Counted from the stretch's first letter, positions 49,601 to 56,827 are shown. The stretch is 64,000 nucleotides of DNA from UBA5266 sp002411545 (GCA_028693085.1 JAQUWC010000001.1:1-64000), one strand, 5' to 3'. The notes: generated by a model not told the origin, from the letters alone. Made by a program: numbers and translations.

Positions 49601-50565
49601 GGGGTGTCAATCGCCAACATGGCTGCTCCGTTTAAAAAGTTGGGACTATTCGGATGCCTCTTATTGATAAAAGTATATGCTACATTTACAGAGTTTCCTA
49701 CGGAGTCTTCGGCTCTTACGGTATAATCTACTTGTGTTCCATAGACTTGTTGAGAAATAGGATAGGCATACAAGTTAGCATCTATTTTATTCATTCTCAC
49801 CTGATTCGGGAAGCCATGGTTTATGCTATAGGTTAAGCCTATCAACGAATCTTCCGCATCGACTACATTGGCAACGATATTGAAAGGTCCTACACCATAC
49901 ACAGTATCTTTATAAATTGGATTTATCAAGGTTAAGACTGGCGGGTCTAATTCATGAGAACCTCCACGAAGTTCAAAATTATCGATTAACCAACCATACG
50001 CAAACTGAGTACCAATAACATTTCCTCTAATGATTTTAAATCTGAAACGAACAATGCCGAAACTGGCTTCTCCCGAAATATCAAAACGTTCTTCTTTCCA
50101 CCACGCATTGGTTGGGGTAGCCAAGGAATCGGAAGGTTGCCAATCTGCATAACTAAAATGATTAAATCGTTGTTGATTATAAGCCGATGGATTACTTCCT
50201 AAATAACAACTTGAAGGTAATTTTTCCCACTTTGCACCGGTTGTATTCTCTTGAATTTCGATCTGGGCTATATCGCTGCCGGCCAGTTTACATATATGAT
50301 GAAAACTTAACCATACAAATGCATAAGCCGAACAATCGTAAAATGGAGTGGTTATCGTTATGGAATCATGCAACTGATTGGGAACAAATCCATGATATGA
50401 GTTTGGATTGCTTACTGCATAGATTGCGTTAGGCACCCAGGAAGATGCCGGACTAACACTCCAATTCATAGCACCATCAAAATTTTGTGTGCCAATGATT
50501 GTTTGTGATTTGACAGTAAAAATAAAAAATCCAATTATACTAATCAAAAATAAAACTTTTTTCAT
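37636..50565 (-). CDS. Giant T9SS-secreted repeat protein (CARDB plus beta-helix modules)
   Basis: One uninterrupted frame encodes 4309 residues. A Sec signal peptide (1-20) is followed by a jelly-roll/MAM-like domain (about 21-205) and an Ig-like domain. Six modules of about 550 residues follow, opening near 419, 964, 1519, 2069, 2607 and 3155 with motifs such as GCNTIFNGEYTIGG. Each is a right-handed parallel beta-helix with many YYGIYMYYS-like rungs, ends at a DYNNYY motif, and is joined to the next by a CARDB-like domain. The tail has a second MAM-like domain (about 3730-3870), several CARDB-like domains and a T9SS sorting domain (NQWYVEQNQPNPA to RKMNVQR). It is probably a surface adhesin or glycan-binding protein. 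No catalytic domain is recognised; beta-helix lyase activity cannot be excluded. Confidence 0.9.
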   Translation of the reverse strand: MKKVLFLISIIGFFIFTVKSQTIIGTQNFDGAMNWSVSPASSWVPNAIYAVSNPNSYHGFVPNQLHDSITITTPFYDCSAYAFVWLSFHHICKLAGSDIAQIEIQENTTGAKWEKLPSSCYLGSNPSAYNQQRFNHFSYADWQPSDSLATPTNAWWKEERFDISGEASFGIVRFRFKIIRGNVIGTQFAYGWLIDNFELRGGSHELDPPVLTLINPIYKDTVYGVGPFNIVANVVDAEDSLIGLTYSINHGFPNQVRMNKIDANLYAYPISQQVYGTQVDYTVRAEDSVGNSVNVAYTFINKRHPNSPNFLNGAAMLAIDTPHIMKVVANQSMPVYVRIKNTGLNPLNCTDIYWSVNGVVQPSYHWSGGNLPVDFASNPIYIGNYTPNLGYDTLLVWVKNPNAVTDSLETDDTLSYITYGCNTIFNGEYTIGGPAGSNNFNSISAALNELNVCGMSGNTIFKIYNGTYTDNIHINAAIEGMGAFDTLTFMSASGNADSVIIQSSDVAVQLGNVNNIVFKNLSIDVTTGSKGIEFTGPCENIEINSCVIKTNPTTNSSTHACIYKASGRGVHHNIRIINNILDGGYYNIYLYGGTSSTVRGSHIIFSGNALSNAYYYATYFYYADFDQLSDNIIRSRTTNTYSNFYGLRMYYCDAPSISRNKIYVPAPISNVYGMYIGYCNNSSTAAPVVLSNNEIRIKSSTSSYALYIISSRMEVVHNSILALELSNATNIGIYISSSTDLQVRNNNLVTAVPIYFTNLNSLGNTWFFDYNNYYSHLGYIGYATSTITSMSSWRSTTGQDANSVSVYPNFVDTSVNLKTSGGSIICQSHPHVPTDMNGIARGLMTTMGAYHDFILKVNNVMPYHIYSPSDLSTVSGNDSVVVSVLNIGSNTVTSMKINWKVNGVLMTQYAWSGSLSPGDTTQPIKLGNFMASPGDNQIIVYTSFPNNQADQDPTNDTIKTETYGCDSLMSGTYTIGTSGNFATIADALHRIKSCGISGPVTFAIFPGLYVENIILDDTIRGCNATNTISFTSTTGIKEDVIIYTALDSAQDIGTIDLKNVKHLLFKNIAVYGQHRSPMYYSKAVVLRNGAENIEFNNCILLIPTFVSATNIPNQLSVVFSPSANPVNNIRILNSIIHGGSAGIYLMGGGENVSIKNNDIINVDFYGMYLNYVNFNEVSNNYIEQRYNANLTLVDFYGMYLNRSNGNFLRNNKLYIYQTYYGMYFYYASNKDSNYLYVYNNEIIAKVSGSNYGMYVSTGSNYIKFLHNSMLISGNGEGKCFYVSSSLNNNVLKNNNFINLSNDVYSIYNHVMYFPSLTYTSGFMMDYNNYFTIGSYLAYAGNNITNLTLWKTAVGQDGNSKSINPTFFNPQTLNIVDYSGLDCPRLPDVLTDIDNNIRTPNTTVGAYHGDPYPLDIMPRTLLSPTKVSQIGTSTAVSITVLNVGTDTITNLQIHWEVNGTLQTPYHWTGILLPNTTTSPITLGYFNPQAENNSIIVYTSLPNGQADNLPTNDTLVFNTFGCGSGYSGTYTVGLYGNDFNSLNEAIEALSYCGVYGPTTISVNAGTYRGNLIIPNIPGASAVNTITITSTNRDSSSVIIQATSASGVIILDNTKHITISHLTLEGILSGSASRCVEFKNKNKDILITNNYMHTCPSIYASPAIMAIISDNSQDTNIIIRNNHLFGTGGIWIESANQASSASYNITIENNIIENFYYYGIYMYYSGINKVHHNTLYKSNASNQGYGIYMYYCNGVMDDITKITSNTFIGEYAYVAYMNYCYSHGGLASSDILFANNELIQTGTGCNYLIYQNYGGKWQNINNSLINTGTTSYMIYRNTSSTESVNLINNIIANLGSCSYLVYCNTATSTYIGSVDYNNYWKGNANAVAYWGGTAYNDLLLWQSAYPTLNIHSVTLHPKCKDSTLNAIPSIWNGLECPSHYLATNDIRGIDRSLSTHMGCYVPIYDLDAGLKAFVSPQGNATVTQTNVTVSLTNWGYDTLHSINIHWKIDSVLGTPLNLTGLNLPQYKDTNILIGSYLPSLGNITHLTAWVDNPNGKTDQNTFNDTISTQSLGCNRILYGTYTVGGVGADFVDLAQVFLELNTCGIAGNVSFLLQNGIYTENLDFTHHIPGMTANDTLTFASLSGNADSVTIVSFDTAVLFGNVNNIVLHHLSFDLTQGSYAILFKDACENIEINHCHIKCDTTSTRYAGIYKEASSGVVHNIRILHNNIDGACYNIYFEGGLNTSEFANNIIINDNVLSNAYERGAYLYYSNFNSISNNSIHTRKTNTSSLYYGLSICYSNVSAIHANKIYSHEPFNEIYGMYVNYVNYYNAVSTGLISNNEINLQAKSSDAYGMYVNYSKVNIYHNSIHLTASAAAKGLYANTNINYPIAIRQNNIGTYSNLVYPMYLPSFNGLTLNYNNYYGSYIGFITSGISNLALWKMTSGQDVHSTNINPGFVDFPNSLKTDGMGLTCNQIKDVLSDINGNTRGIITSVGAYNDFIILPYNVMPHTLVSPMNQVSAGMSDSVFVRVANMGSNVINAMSIHLKINGVLIQSLPWTGNLNVMEVSAPIYLGNFVALSGSNTLMIYTELPNGQTDNDLSNDTLRVEVYGCDSTLSGHYYVGGSGADYTSISEAIKALSYCGISSPTTLYINAGTYVENVYIPSIPGTNSTHTLTLTSANGDSSSVIIQSPSEKAAISLSNTNNIILRNLTVNAILSGQNSNAIELKNSNKNILITHNCIQTSTDTSASEALMAIYSNNSLDTSLVITYNYFHGSGGIWIQSASNNYSSYDISITHNILNQFHYYGIYIAYSNVNTISNNKLYKNPSQGGYGLYINYSNGVMSDITRIINNTIVGNFTTLAYLNYCFSNHGTTVADILLANNEFIQKGNGTYMVYQSYGGKWQNINNTLLATSNASISYMMYKYSTVSNGINIINNLFVNLGNASYLLYVPTSSYAGTVDYNNYYTSGTDFVYWGTSYSGLHEWQNAYPSLNMHSNTVNPGFAQTEISAEPLSWVGLICPRNPLILRDIKGITRGQNTYMGCYVPSFNFDAGLETFVSPPQSAIAGTPTPVSINISNSGTTILQSLRIQWKVNNNTMTAVNISGLALAQYQDTVIVIGNYIPINNVNANIKAWIELPNGQAMDDNQANDTIETTSLGCNQVLNGTYLVGSSSADFQTLNDAFQVLTSCGVSGPVVLQMLPGTYNGFSINQSFIGCNQSHTVTITSSTGIASDVVFQSSGVVLNLANTSDLVFTHITLDASSGTRAIQLGNACENIEINQCVIKANPTASSTTYAGIYKSSTGIVNNIRILHNRIDGGYYNIYFYGGDGTSDYGTNIIINGNMLSNAYYYGGYFYYTDFISLSDNIVSSRLSNTYNYFYGLYSVYCNVESLSGNKIRSFNPSINYPYGIYLNYVNYNNTHTSGLIANNDIILNANSTSSAIYVSNSRVNIMHNSVWMDGSGANRLIYLNPIEDYMVKVKNNNLVTTSTSGYALYLSNTNYVGTSLFMDYNNYYAAYIGYANGNVANLSVWRTTTQQDAHSVSLLPKFVDVSKDLRLTDYIGLMCPRDTLVLTDMDKKARTSLTVIGAYSVALYEDYDLSAAYLVEPVNAIGGCYPDYTSVKIALSNNGIFPFNFALTPLHLHVEISGNILYQHDTIISAGTLAEMQQDTFEIARMIPVHINGDYHIRAYLSCSVDTIHSDDSLQYTYHVNKAYLPLDIDFSTSPTEMTFHNLTGSLNWEVMAGNESSPPISPVFGSGRLRFASASGKGSMAQAITQPLDLQGTYSPTLEFWYAHDNSAPDARDQINVYVSTDGGITYTSLINVFRYDSNFKTPTWKYYRVDLSAYSNQSCVVFAFEAQSYGGNNQNIDRIRVAAAPDIKISEILVPDLQDCDFMNKSLKLIISNNTSQTFDFSHNNTHLNVNLTHPTGPSFDTTYILNTKVLLGGQSDTLVIVNNYDFNIHGSYRLLTFINSVDSNSLNDTLRKTIEINPDIAITYIRDISPKSTGDTVYASAWVKNAGSPKVTQVPLRLKINNANDITETLNASLLPGDSIYYTFKKGFIVPEANLIQPYYQLSIQSELACDVVAANNMKFINARIIVNDIAVTKIEKPTEEDCDTGFHFVYTAVELTNHGDSDVVGVRLIVHIDSGNVRVKELGRTVTVYAKSAETFAFSTPYKVPNIEDSNETYRVTAFINAVEKDIDPLNDTLRIEACVVYNPGFGINTYTENQWYVEQNQPNPALTSTVIPYYVPQDGEIRCILSSVKGQVLYQEVQQAEAGKNEFYLPTNHLSNGIYYYSLTYKGKTIVRKMNVQR

Positions 50566-50748
50566 TTTCTATAACAGTTAAAGGGTTATTAATTCTTTTA
50601 TGTTTAGCTATGTGTCTTTTATCATTATGGTTGATTTTGTTAGATTATATTGTTTTTTCATGAATTATTTTTTTCTCTCAAAACAAATCTCCCTGAGATT
50701 TAAAACCTTTAGAAAAGATACATCATTCTAAATCTGAGTTCGAAGTTA

Positions 50749-50756
50749 CAAAAATA
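50749..50756 (-). promoter_or_regulatory. Promoter -7 box for the giant T9SS protein
   Basis: TATTTTTG on the minus strand. It lies 183 bases before the ATG, giving an unusually long leader for this window. Confidence 0.45.
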
Positions 50757-50942
50757 TAATATATATACTATGTTTTTTTTATTGAAATTGTATGGTTTTT
50801 AAACTATCTATTTAATATTCAATAGAAATAAAGTGTAAATATTTTTTTATTCATAAGTAAAGGAAACAATACTTCTTTTGTTTTACATGTAAATTATCCA
50901 TCTAGGTTAAGAGATACCTTTCCTTATGTAAAAATATTTTTA

Positions 50943-50950
50943 TACTTTTG
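50943..50950 (+). promoter_or_regulatory. Promoter -7 box for fabG
   Basis: TACTTTTG lies 30 bases before the fabG ATG. Confidence 0.6.
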
Positions 50951-50980
50951 CAGCGCTAATAAAATTTAAAAAGCATACTT

Positions 50981-51727
50981 ATGAAACTGTTAGAAAACAA
51001 AACCGCTTTAATTACAGGAGCGTCGCGCGGTATAGGAAAAGAAATCGCACGTTTATTTGCACATCATGGAGCGAATGTTGCTTTTACCGATCTTAAAGAA
51101 GATGAACATGCTCATGCTGTTGAAAAATTATTAAACGATATGGGTGTAAAAGCAAAATTTTATGCTTCCAATGCTGCTTCATTTACCGAATCCGAACAAA
51201 CGGTAAAACAGGTTATTGATGATTTTCAAAGCATTGACATCTTAGTAAACAATGCCGGTATTACCCGCGATAATTTATTACTTCGTATGAGTGAGGCAGA
51301 TTGGGACAGTGTGATAAACGTTAATCTTAAATCTGTTTTTAATCTTACCAAAGCCATTCAACCTTTTATGTTAAAGCAACGTTCAGGTTGTATCATTAAT
51401 ATCAGTTCTATTGTTGGTTTACAGGGAAATGCAGGCCAAGCTAATTATTCTGCTTCGAAAGCTGGGATACTGGGTTTTAGTAAATCTGTTGCCAGGGAAT
51501 TGGGATCCCGTAATATCCGATGCAATGTAATTGCGCCGGGTTTTATCGAAACGGAAATGACTCATGTTTTGAATCCTGAAACACGCGAAGCATGGCTCAA
51601 AACCATTCCTTTACGAAGAGCCGGAAACGCTACCGATGTTGCGAATACAGCCGTTTATTTAGCCTCCGATTTAGCAAGCTATATCAGTGGACAAGTGATT
51701 AGTTGCGATGGCGGTATGCATATGTAA
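50981..51727 (+). CDS. fabG: 3-oxoacyl-ACP reductase
   Basis: The 248-residue short-chain dehydrogenase reduces 3-oxoacyl-ACP with NADPH in fatty acid elongation. The cofactor motif TGASRGIG is at 12-19, NNAG at 90-93, the catalytic serine in ISS (142-143), and YSASK gives Tyr156 and Lys160. The C-terminal SGQVISCDGGMHM is typical of FabG. It is monocistronic, ending at a bidirectional terminator. Another SDR with the same fold is possible but less likely. Confidence 0.92.
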   Translation: MKLLENKTALITGASRGIGKEIARLFAHHGANVAFTDLKEDEHAHAVEKLLNDMGVKAKFYASNAASFTESEQTVKQVIDDFQSIDILVNNAGITRDNLLLRMSEADWDSVINVNLKSVFNLTKAIQPFMLKQRSGCIINISSIVGLQGNAGQANYSASKAGILGFSKSVARELGSRNIRCNVIAPGFIETEMTHVLNPETREAWLKTIPLRRAGNATDVANTAVYLASDLASYISGQVISCDGGMHM

Positions 51728-51749
51728 TTGATATTGAAACGACGGAATT

Positions 51750-51784
51750 AAAGATGTTTTCGTATGAACGAAACATCTTTTTTT
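51750..51784. terminator. Terminator between fabG and the secreted hypothetical gene
   Basis: AAAGATGTT (51750-51758) pairs with AACATCTTT (51772-51780); part of the loop pairs as TCGT/ACGA. A T-run follows on the + strand. It overlaps the stop region of the converging gene and may serve both. Confidence 0.8.
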
Positions 51785-52562
51785 AATATTTTAAAACAAA
51801 AGGCAGGCTTTCTTTATTCTCTTCATATTCCTTTATTAAAAGCTGGCGCAAGTTTTCATTATGTAATATGGACATGCACATGGCTCCCTGAGCACGTAAT
51901 AAACGCTCTTCTTTATCCAATCCGAAATTTAGCGGATAGAGACTTTTTAATCCATCAATTAGAATTTTTTTGGTGTTAAATTCATTGTCAGCATCGTAAT
52001 AATTCAAGATTGTTACGATACAAAAAGTTTCCATAAAGGGCTTTCTTACTTTTTGTGTAGATGCTATCAGATTAATCTCCGAACAGACTTTCCCTACAAA
52101 ATGTCCTTCGTTATTGATTCTCTGTATCATGAAATATTTTACGGCAATATCCATTAAGGTATTAATGTGAATTACATCTTTTTTAAGGGTATTATTGATG
52201 GTTTTATCCGTCCATTCATTGAGTAATGCATGAAAAACACTATCCATTTGTAAGCGTAAAAAATATTCTTTTTCTATTGCAATAGTGTCTTCCCATTCTG
52301 ATAAATCATGGGTTTGTATGGTGGAAAAAGTATGTAATAACTCATCAATGTATTGATAATTTCCACAAAGCGGAGCATTTACCAAAGGAGCGTAACATGT
52401 TGTATCATTAATTTTAGCACATGAAACAACAATGCTTTGACTTTCATCAAATGTAATTTTTTTTACCCTTATAAAATCACTGTAAGCATTGCCAATATTA
52501 CAATACTGTGCATTTGATTGCACTGATAATGAAAGCATCGAAACAATTAATAATTTTTTCAT
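51783..52562 (-). CDS. Secreted hypothetical protein
   Basis: The 259-residue product begins with a Sec signal peptide (about 1-18, ending SNAQ). The mature part has several cysteines (near 21, 48, 56 and 65) and is otherwise mixed and largely helical. I recognise no domain. It has its own promoter and no T9SS sorting domain, so a periplasmic location is likely. It lies downstream of recN but beyond a 123-base gap with its own -7 box. Confidence 0.7.
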   Translation of the reverse strand: MKKLLIVSMLSLSVQSNAQYCNIGNAYSDFIRVKKITFDESQSIVVSCAKINDTTCYAPLVNAPLCGNYQYIDELLHTFSTIQTHDLSEWEDTIAIEKEYFLRLQMDSVFHALLNEWTDKTINNTLKKDVIHINTLMDIAVKYFMIQRINNEGHFVGKVCSEINLIASTQKVRKPFMETFCIVTILNYYDADNEFNTKKILIDGLKSLYPLNFGLDKEERLLRAQGAMCMSILHNENLRQLLIKEYEENKESLPFVLKY

Positions 52563-52591
52563 TATAGTCCTTTTTTAGTGTTTAATTTTTG

Positions 52592-52599
52592 CAAAAGTA
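52592..52599 (-). promoter_or_regulatory. Promoter -7 box for the secreted hypothetical gene
   Basis: TACTTTTG on the minus strand, 29 bases before the ATG at 52562. Confidence 0.6.
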
Positions 52600-52685
52600 C
52601 ATAAAAGATATTGTTTAGATAAATAGACAAAAGTTTTTTATATATAAATGCATTTGCATATATAAGAAGTAAGTAATACAAATAC

Positions 52686-54335
52686 TTATCCATTGATGAG
52701 TTGTTTAGCTGCAGAAAGGGATGATTCTGTTATTTTTTCATTACTTATCATTTTGGCAATTTCGCTTATATGTTCAAGATGTGTTAGTTTTTTGATGTTG
52801 GAATATGTTTCCCCTTTAATTACTTCTTTAAACACGACATAATGATTTTTAGCTTTAGCGGCGATTTGAGGCACATGGCTTATTGCAATTATTTGGCTAT
52901 AAGTAGCAAGTTTTTGCATCACTTTCCCCATTTTTGCCGAGATTTCGCCGGATACTCCGCTATCTATTTCATCAAAAATAATGGTTGGAAGAACATTTTT
53001 TTCAGAGATAAGCGATTTTAATGCTAACATCACGCGGGACAATTCTCCTCCAGAAGCACTTTTTTCTAAGGTTTGCATTTCCGTTCCGGGATTGGCCGTA
53101 AACCAAAATACCACTTTATCCAAACCCGCAGCATGGAAATGTTCACTTTTTTCCATCCGAATATCAAAATGTGCCGACGGCATATGCAAGACTTGCAATA
53201 CATGTTGCAAATCTGTTTCCATTTTCTTTAATACCGCTTTTCGTTTGTCTGACAACAAAGTGGCCTTTTGATATAATATTTGCTTTTCATTTTCTATTTG
53301 TAGAAGCATGTGTTGTTTTTCTTCTTCAGCATGTTCTATACGTTCCAAGACTTCTGCCAGATGATTTTGAATAGCCATTAAATCTGCTTCGGCACTTACT
53401 TTATGTTTCTGTTGAAGTGTATATAATACATCTAAACGTTGATTGATTTGCTCAATGCGTTGCGGATTGTGCTGTGTGTTTTCATTGATTTTATGGATTT
53501 CAAAAACGATATCTTTTAATTCAATAATCTGTGATTGAAGCCTTTTTGAAAGTTCTTCTATGCCTTCATCATATTTACTGATTTGCAATAAACGATTTAC
53601 ATTTTCTTGTAATAAGGACAATAGGTTAGTATCTCCTTCTGCAAAATGGTAAGCTACGGCATACAATTGTTGTTTTATTTCTTCGGCATTTGAAAGCAAT
53701 CCCAATTCATGTTCCAACTCTTGTTGTTCGCCCGATTGTAAATTAGCTTCTTCCAATTCCTTATATAAGAACTCCCAGTAATCTTTATCCTGTGAACTTA
53801 CATTGTTAAACAGCAGCTGATATTCTTTTTGCAGAGCAAGGTATTTTTTATACAAAGCTTTAAATTCCGATGTTTCCTTTTGTAATCCGGCGTATTGATC
53901 AATGAGTTTTAATTGAAATTCTTTGTTTTGTAATAATAAGTTTGTGTTTTGCAAATGAATATCCATTAAAAATTCGCCGATTTTTTTTAATATACTCAGT
54001 GAAACAGGGGTATCATTAATAAAGGAACGTGATTTTGCTTGCGGGGTGATTTCTCTACGAATAATGCATACCTCATCATAATCGAGATCGTTTTCGTCGA
54101 AGAAGTCTTTTAATTCATAATCTGTTATTCGAAATTCAGCTTCGATGATACTTTTTTTTGTTTTATCAAACAGGAGTGAGGTATCGGCTCTTTGTCCACT
54201 TAAAAGAGCGAGGGCCCCCAGAAGGATGGATTTTCCCGCTCCTGTTTCGCCGGTAATCACCGAAAAGCCATCTTCAAAATCAATGGATAAATGCTTTATG
54301 AGCGTATAATTTTCTATATTTAGATGTTGTAACAT
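52686..54335 (-). CDS. recN: DNA repair protein RecN
   Basis: The 549-residue SMC-like ATPase acts in double-strand-break repair. The Walker A motif GETGAGKS is at 29-36. Long coiled-coil arms occupy about 150-360, interrupted by a short hinge. The signature ASGGELSRVMLALKSL and Walker B PTIIFDEIDSGVSG lie near 430-475. It is the last gene of the bamD-rpoZ-coaBC-porD-recN group. Confidence 0.95.
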   Translation of the reverse strand: MLQHLNIENYTLIKHLSIDFEDGFSVITGETGAGKSILLGALALLSGQRADTSLLFDKTKKSIIEAEFRITDYELKDFFDENDLDYDEVCIIRREITPQAKSRSFINDTPVSLSILKKIGEFLMDIHLQNTNLLLQNKEFQLKLIDQYAGLQKETSEFKALYKKYLALQKEYQLLFNNVSSQDKDYWEFLYKELEEANLQSGEQQELEHELGLLSNAEEIKQQLYAVAYHFAEGDTNLLSLLQENVNRLLQISKYDEGIEELSKRLQSQIIELKDIVFEIHKINENTQHNPQRIEQINQRLDVLYTLQQKHKVSAEADLMAIQNHLAEVLERIEHAEEEKQHMLLQIENEKQILYQKATLLSDKRKAVLKKMETDLQHVLQVLHMPSAHFDIRMEKSEHFHAAGLDKVVFWFTANPGTEMQTLEKSASGGELSRVMLALKSLISEKNVLPTIIFDEIDSGVSGEISAKMGKVMQKLATYSQIIAISHVPQIAAKAKNHYVVFKEVIKGETYSNIKKLTHLEHISEIAKMISNEKITESSLSAAKQLING

Positions 54336-54358
54336 GCCAATACTTTACTAAAATAATT

Positions 54359-55249
54359 TTATTTCAGCAATTTAGCATATTTCGACTCATTCAGGGGATC
54401 CATCTGTTTGAGGAGTTCATAGGCACGATTGCGCTTTTCATCCGAAGCACCGGAAAAAACATTGACAAACTCATCACTTTTGGCAGTGAAAATAAGTGTA
54501 TACATCAAAACTCCGTATTTCGTTTTATTAAATCCGTTCAATTCTTCCATTGCTTTTAAAATATTATCCAGGGCTTGATCTATATCTTTATGCATCAAAT
54601 CCAATCCTTGCCTATGATATGAATAATAAAAAGAGCGTATGGCGTTATAGGATGGATTGGTCATATTTTCTATCAACCAATAACGACTTCTTTTCTCTCC
54701 GGAGTTCCATCCGGGTCCACGTGATTGAGAATAATTAATAATCGCTTGAGATTGATTATAAAATGCACTACCGCCTTGGGGTGAAAAGGAATCAAAGTGT
54801 AAGCCCAGAAACAAATTCATATAAAATCCTATGATGGCAGTCAAATCCCATTGAAAACTATTGTCATCATAATCAAAAGGTTGATTCAATGTGTAGGTAA
54901 ATGATATATCATTGTCTTGATAGGTAAATAAAGAAGACGAATAGCTGGAGTTAAAAACCGGTCTGCTCAATTGGACCATCAGCTTTCCGAAACACTTTCC
55001 TTCTGATGTGGCACTTTCAATGATTAGATTTACATTACATTCAATCTTCTCTTCGTTTTTTAAATTATAATTTGACCATTTTCGTTCGTTAATAAAGGAA
55101 GCAAGTTCCTGTTCTAATGTTGTAAAAGGAGTTTTATCGGCACCGGTTAATTTCTGTGTATTTACTGTTACACGAGCTTTAAATTCTTGGGTAAAACAAG
55201 TATTTATGAGTCCGGTTAATAATAAAACACTTATTAACAATCGTTTCAT
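54359..55249 (-). CDS. porD: DUF4835 protein, T9SS component PorD
   Basis: The 296-residue protein has a signal peptide (about 1-20, ending CFTQ). The N-terminal QEFKARVTVNTQKLTGADKT and the central DNSFQWDLTAIIGFYMNLFLGLHFDSFSP region are typical of DUF4835. From memory, this family is now annotated as T9SS protein PorD. The exact role in secretion is not well defined. It sits between coaBC and recN, a conserved arrangement in Bacteroidota. I am sure of the family and less sure of the functional name. Confidence 0.8.
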   Translation of the reverse strand: MKRLLISVLLLTGLINTCFTQEFKARVTVNTQKLTGADKTPFTTLEQELASFINERKWSNYNLKNEEKIECNVNLIIESATSEGKCFGKLMVQLSRPVFNSSYSSSLFTYQDNDISFTYTLNQPFDYDDNSFQWDLTAIIGFYMNLFLGLHFDSFSPQGGSAFYNQSQAIINYSQSRGPGWNSGEKRSRYWLIENMTNPSYNAIRSFYYSYHRQGLDLMHKDIDQALDNILKAMEELNGFNKTKYGVLMYTLIFTAKSDEFVNVFSGASDEKRNRAYELLKQMDPLNESKYAKLLK

Positions 55250-55260
55250 TGATTTATGAT

Positions 55261-56463
55261 TTAAAGGTTAATTTTTAACATAATATGTTTAACTATCTCT
55301 TCGGCAACACGTTTTTTCGATTGTAGCGGAATTTCATGGAGACTAAGATCCGAATCAATAAGCTTGACTTTGTTGGTTGGGACACCGAATCCAGCCCCTT
55401 TGTCGTGTAAAGAATTCAATACTATACAATCTAAGTTTTTGGTTTGTAATTTATGTTTGGCATTTTCCAATTCATGATCGGTTTCTAAAGCGAAACCGAC
55501 AATGTATTGATTTTTCTTTTTTTGTGTAGCTAATGTTTTTAGTATATCAACAGTAGGCTTTAATTCAATAGAAAGTGTTTTGTTTTCTTTTTTTAGTTTC
55601 TTTTGAATTTTTTGTACAGGAGTATAATCCGCTACGGCAGCTGCCATGACAATGATATCAGCTGTTTCGGCCAAAGGGAGGCATGTTTCATACATTTGCT
55701 GTGCAGATATAACATCGATTCGTCGTATGAGAGGATGTCTGGTTTGCAAATGGGTTGTACCTGTAACCAAATCAACGGAAATTCCTTTTTCGGCAAGTGC
55801 TTCGGCTATAGAAAATCCCATTAAACCTGAAGAATGATTTCCAATAAATCGGACCGCATCAATGGATTCATAGGTAGGTCCTGCAGTTACTAAAGCCCTG
55901 AAATTCTTTGTGTTTGTTTCACTGTTAAGAAAGAGAATAATTTGATCGTAAATATCCTGAGCTTCAGCCATACGACCTTTTCCTTCGGTTTGGCAGGCCA
56001 GAAAGCCTTCTTCCGGTTCCAGTATATGGATACCATTATCTTTCAGATATTTCAAATTCTTTTGAACAGAAAAATGAAGATACATGTTCTCATTCATCGA
56101 TGGTGCCAAAAAAAGAGGTTTATGAAACGCTAACAAGAGCGTACTGAGGGCATCGTCAGCAATACCGGAAGCCAATTTTCCGATGCAATTGGCTGTTGCA
56201 GGGGCTACAATTGCAACATCAGCCCACTGAGCCAAAGAGATATGCTCTACTTTACGCTCAAGAGGCAGGGCAAATGTGTCGCAATAAAGGCTGTTATTAC
56301 TAAGGGTTTCTATGCTTAAAGGGGTAACAAATTCCAAGGCATTGTGTGTGGCTGCAACTTTGACTTCATGTCCCGACTTGACAAACAAACGAATAAGAGA
56401 TAAAGTTTTATACGCTGCTATACCTCCACTTATACCTATTAATATGTTCTTTTTTTCATTCAA
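55261..56463 (-). CDS. coaBC: Bifunctional phosphopantothenoylcysteine decarboxylase/synthetase
   Basis: The 400-residue enzyme carries out two steps of coenzyme A synthesis. The N-terminal CoaC flavoprotein has GISGGIAAYKTLSLIR (8-23) and the substrate motif PSMNENMY (about 122-129). The C-terminal CoaB half has TAGPTYESIDAVRFIGNHSSG (about 192-212) and AAAVADYTP (about 274-282). It starts 10 bases after rpoZ, within an operon. Confidence 0.95.
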   Translation of the reverse strand: MNEKKNILIGISGGIAAYKTLSLIRLFVKSGHEVKVAATHNALEFVTPLSIETLSNNSLYCDTFALPLERKVEHISLAQWADVAIVAPATANCIGKLASGIADDALSTLLLAFHKPLFLAPSMNENMYLHFSVQKNLKYLKDNGIHILEPEEGFLACQTEGKGRMAEAQDIYDQIILFLNSETNTKNFRALVTAGPTYESIDAVRFIGNHSSGLMGFSIAEALAEKGISVDLVTGTTHLQTRHPLIRRIDVISAQQMYETCLPLAETADIIVMAAAVADYTPVQKIQKKLKKENKTLSIELKPTVDILKTLATQKKKNQYIVGFALETDHELENAKHKLQTKNLDCIVLNSLHDKGAGFGVPTNKVKLIDSDLSLHEIPLQSKKRVAEEIVKHIMLKINL

Positions 56464-56473
56464 AACCTAAGGT

Positions 56474-56797
56474 TTATTCTTCCGGTCTTCTGAAATAGAT
56501 TTGTTTATCCAAATACTCTTGAATCGCTGATAAAGTCGGCTTAGGCATTTGTTCATAGTGACGGGCTAAATCTATTTGCTCTCTGTTTTCGAGTATTTCT
56601 TCCATCGTATCACGACCTGTCGCAAATTCTTTCATCTTATCGGCAAGTTCCTCTTTCATATCTAAGGCAATCTGATTAGCTCTTTTGGAAATCACTACCA
56701 CTGCTTCGTATAAATTACCGGTTTGTTCATCGAAAGTATTGATATCTCTGGTGATGGCTAAAGTATTTGTTTTATGCTTTTTATGATCCGTTGACAT
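56474..56797 (-). CDS. rpoZ: RNA polymerase omega subunit
   Basis: The 107-residue protein fits the Bacteroidota form of omega (Rpb6-like): NLYEAVVVISKRANQIALDM (28-47) is the conserved core that contacts beta-prime. Its place between bamD and coaBC is conserved in the phylum. Omega supports assembly of RNA polymerase. Confidence 0.88.
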   Translation of the reverse strand: MSTDHKKHKTNTLAITRDINTFDEQTGNLYEAVVVISKRANQIALDMKEELADKMKEFATGRDTMEEILENREQIDLARHYEQMPKPTLSAIQEYLDKQIYFRRPEE

Positions 56798-56827
56798 AAT
56801 ATATTATTTATAATTTCTTAAATTTAC

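Larger units (their letters stand above)
50566..50980. other. Divergent promoter region between the giant gene and fabG
   Basis: This AT-rich region carries one -7 box for each side (50749-50756 minus, 50943-50950 plus). In the giant gene's leader of about 175 bases, AAATCTC/GAGATTT (50685-50701) forms a 7-bp hairpin. No small gene was seen. Confidence 0.6.
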
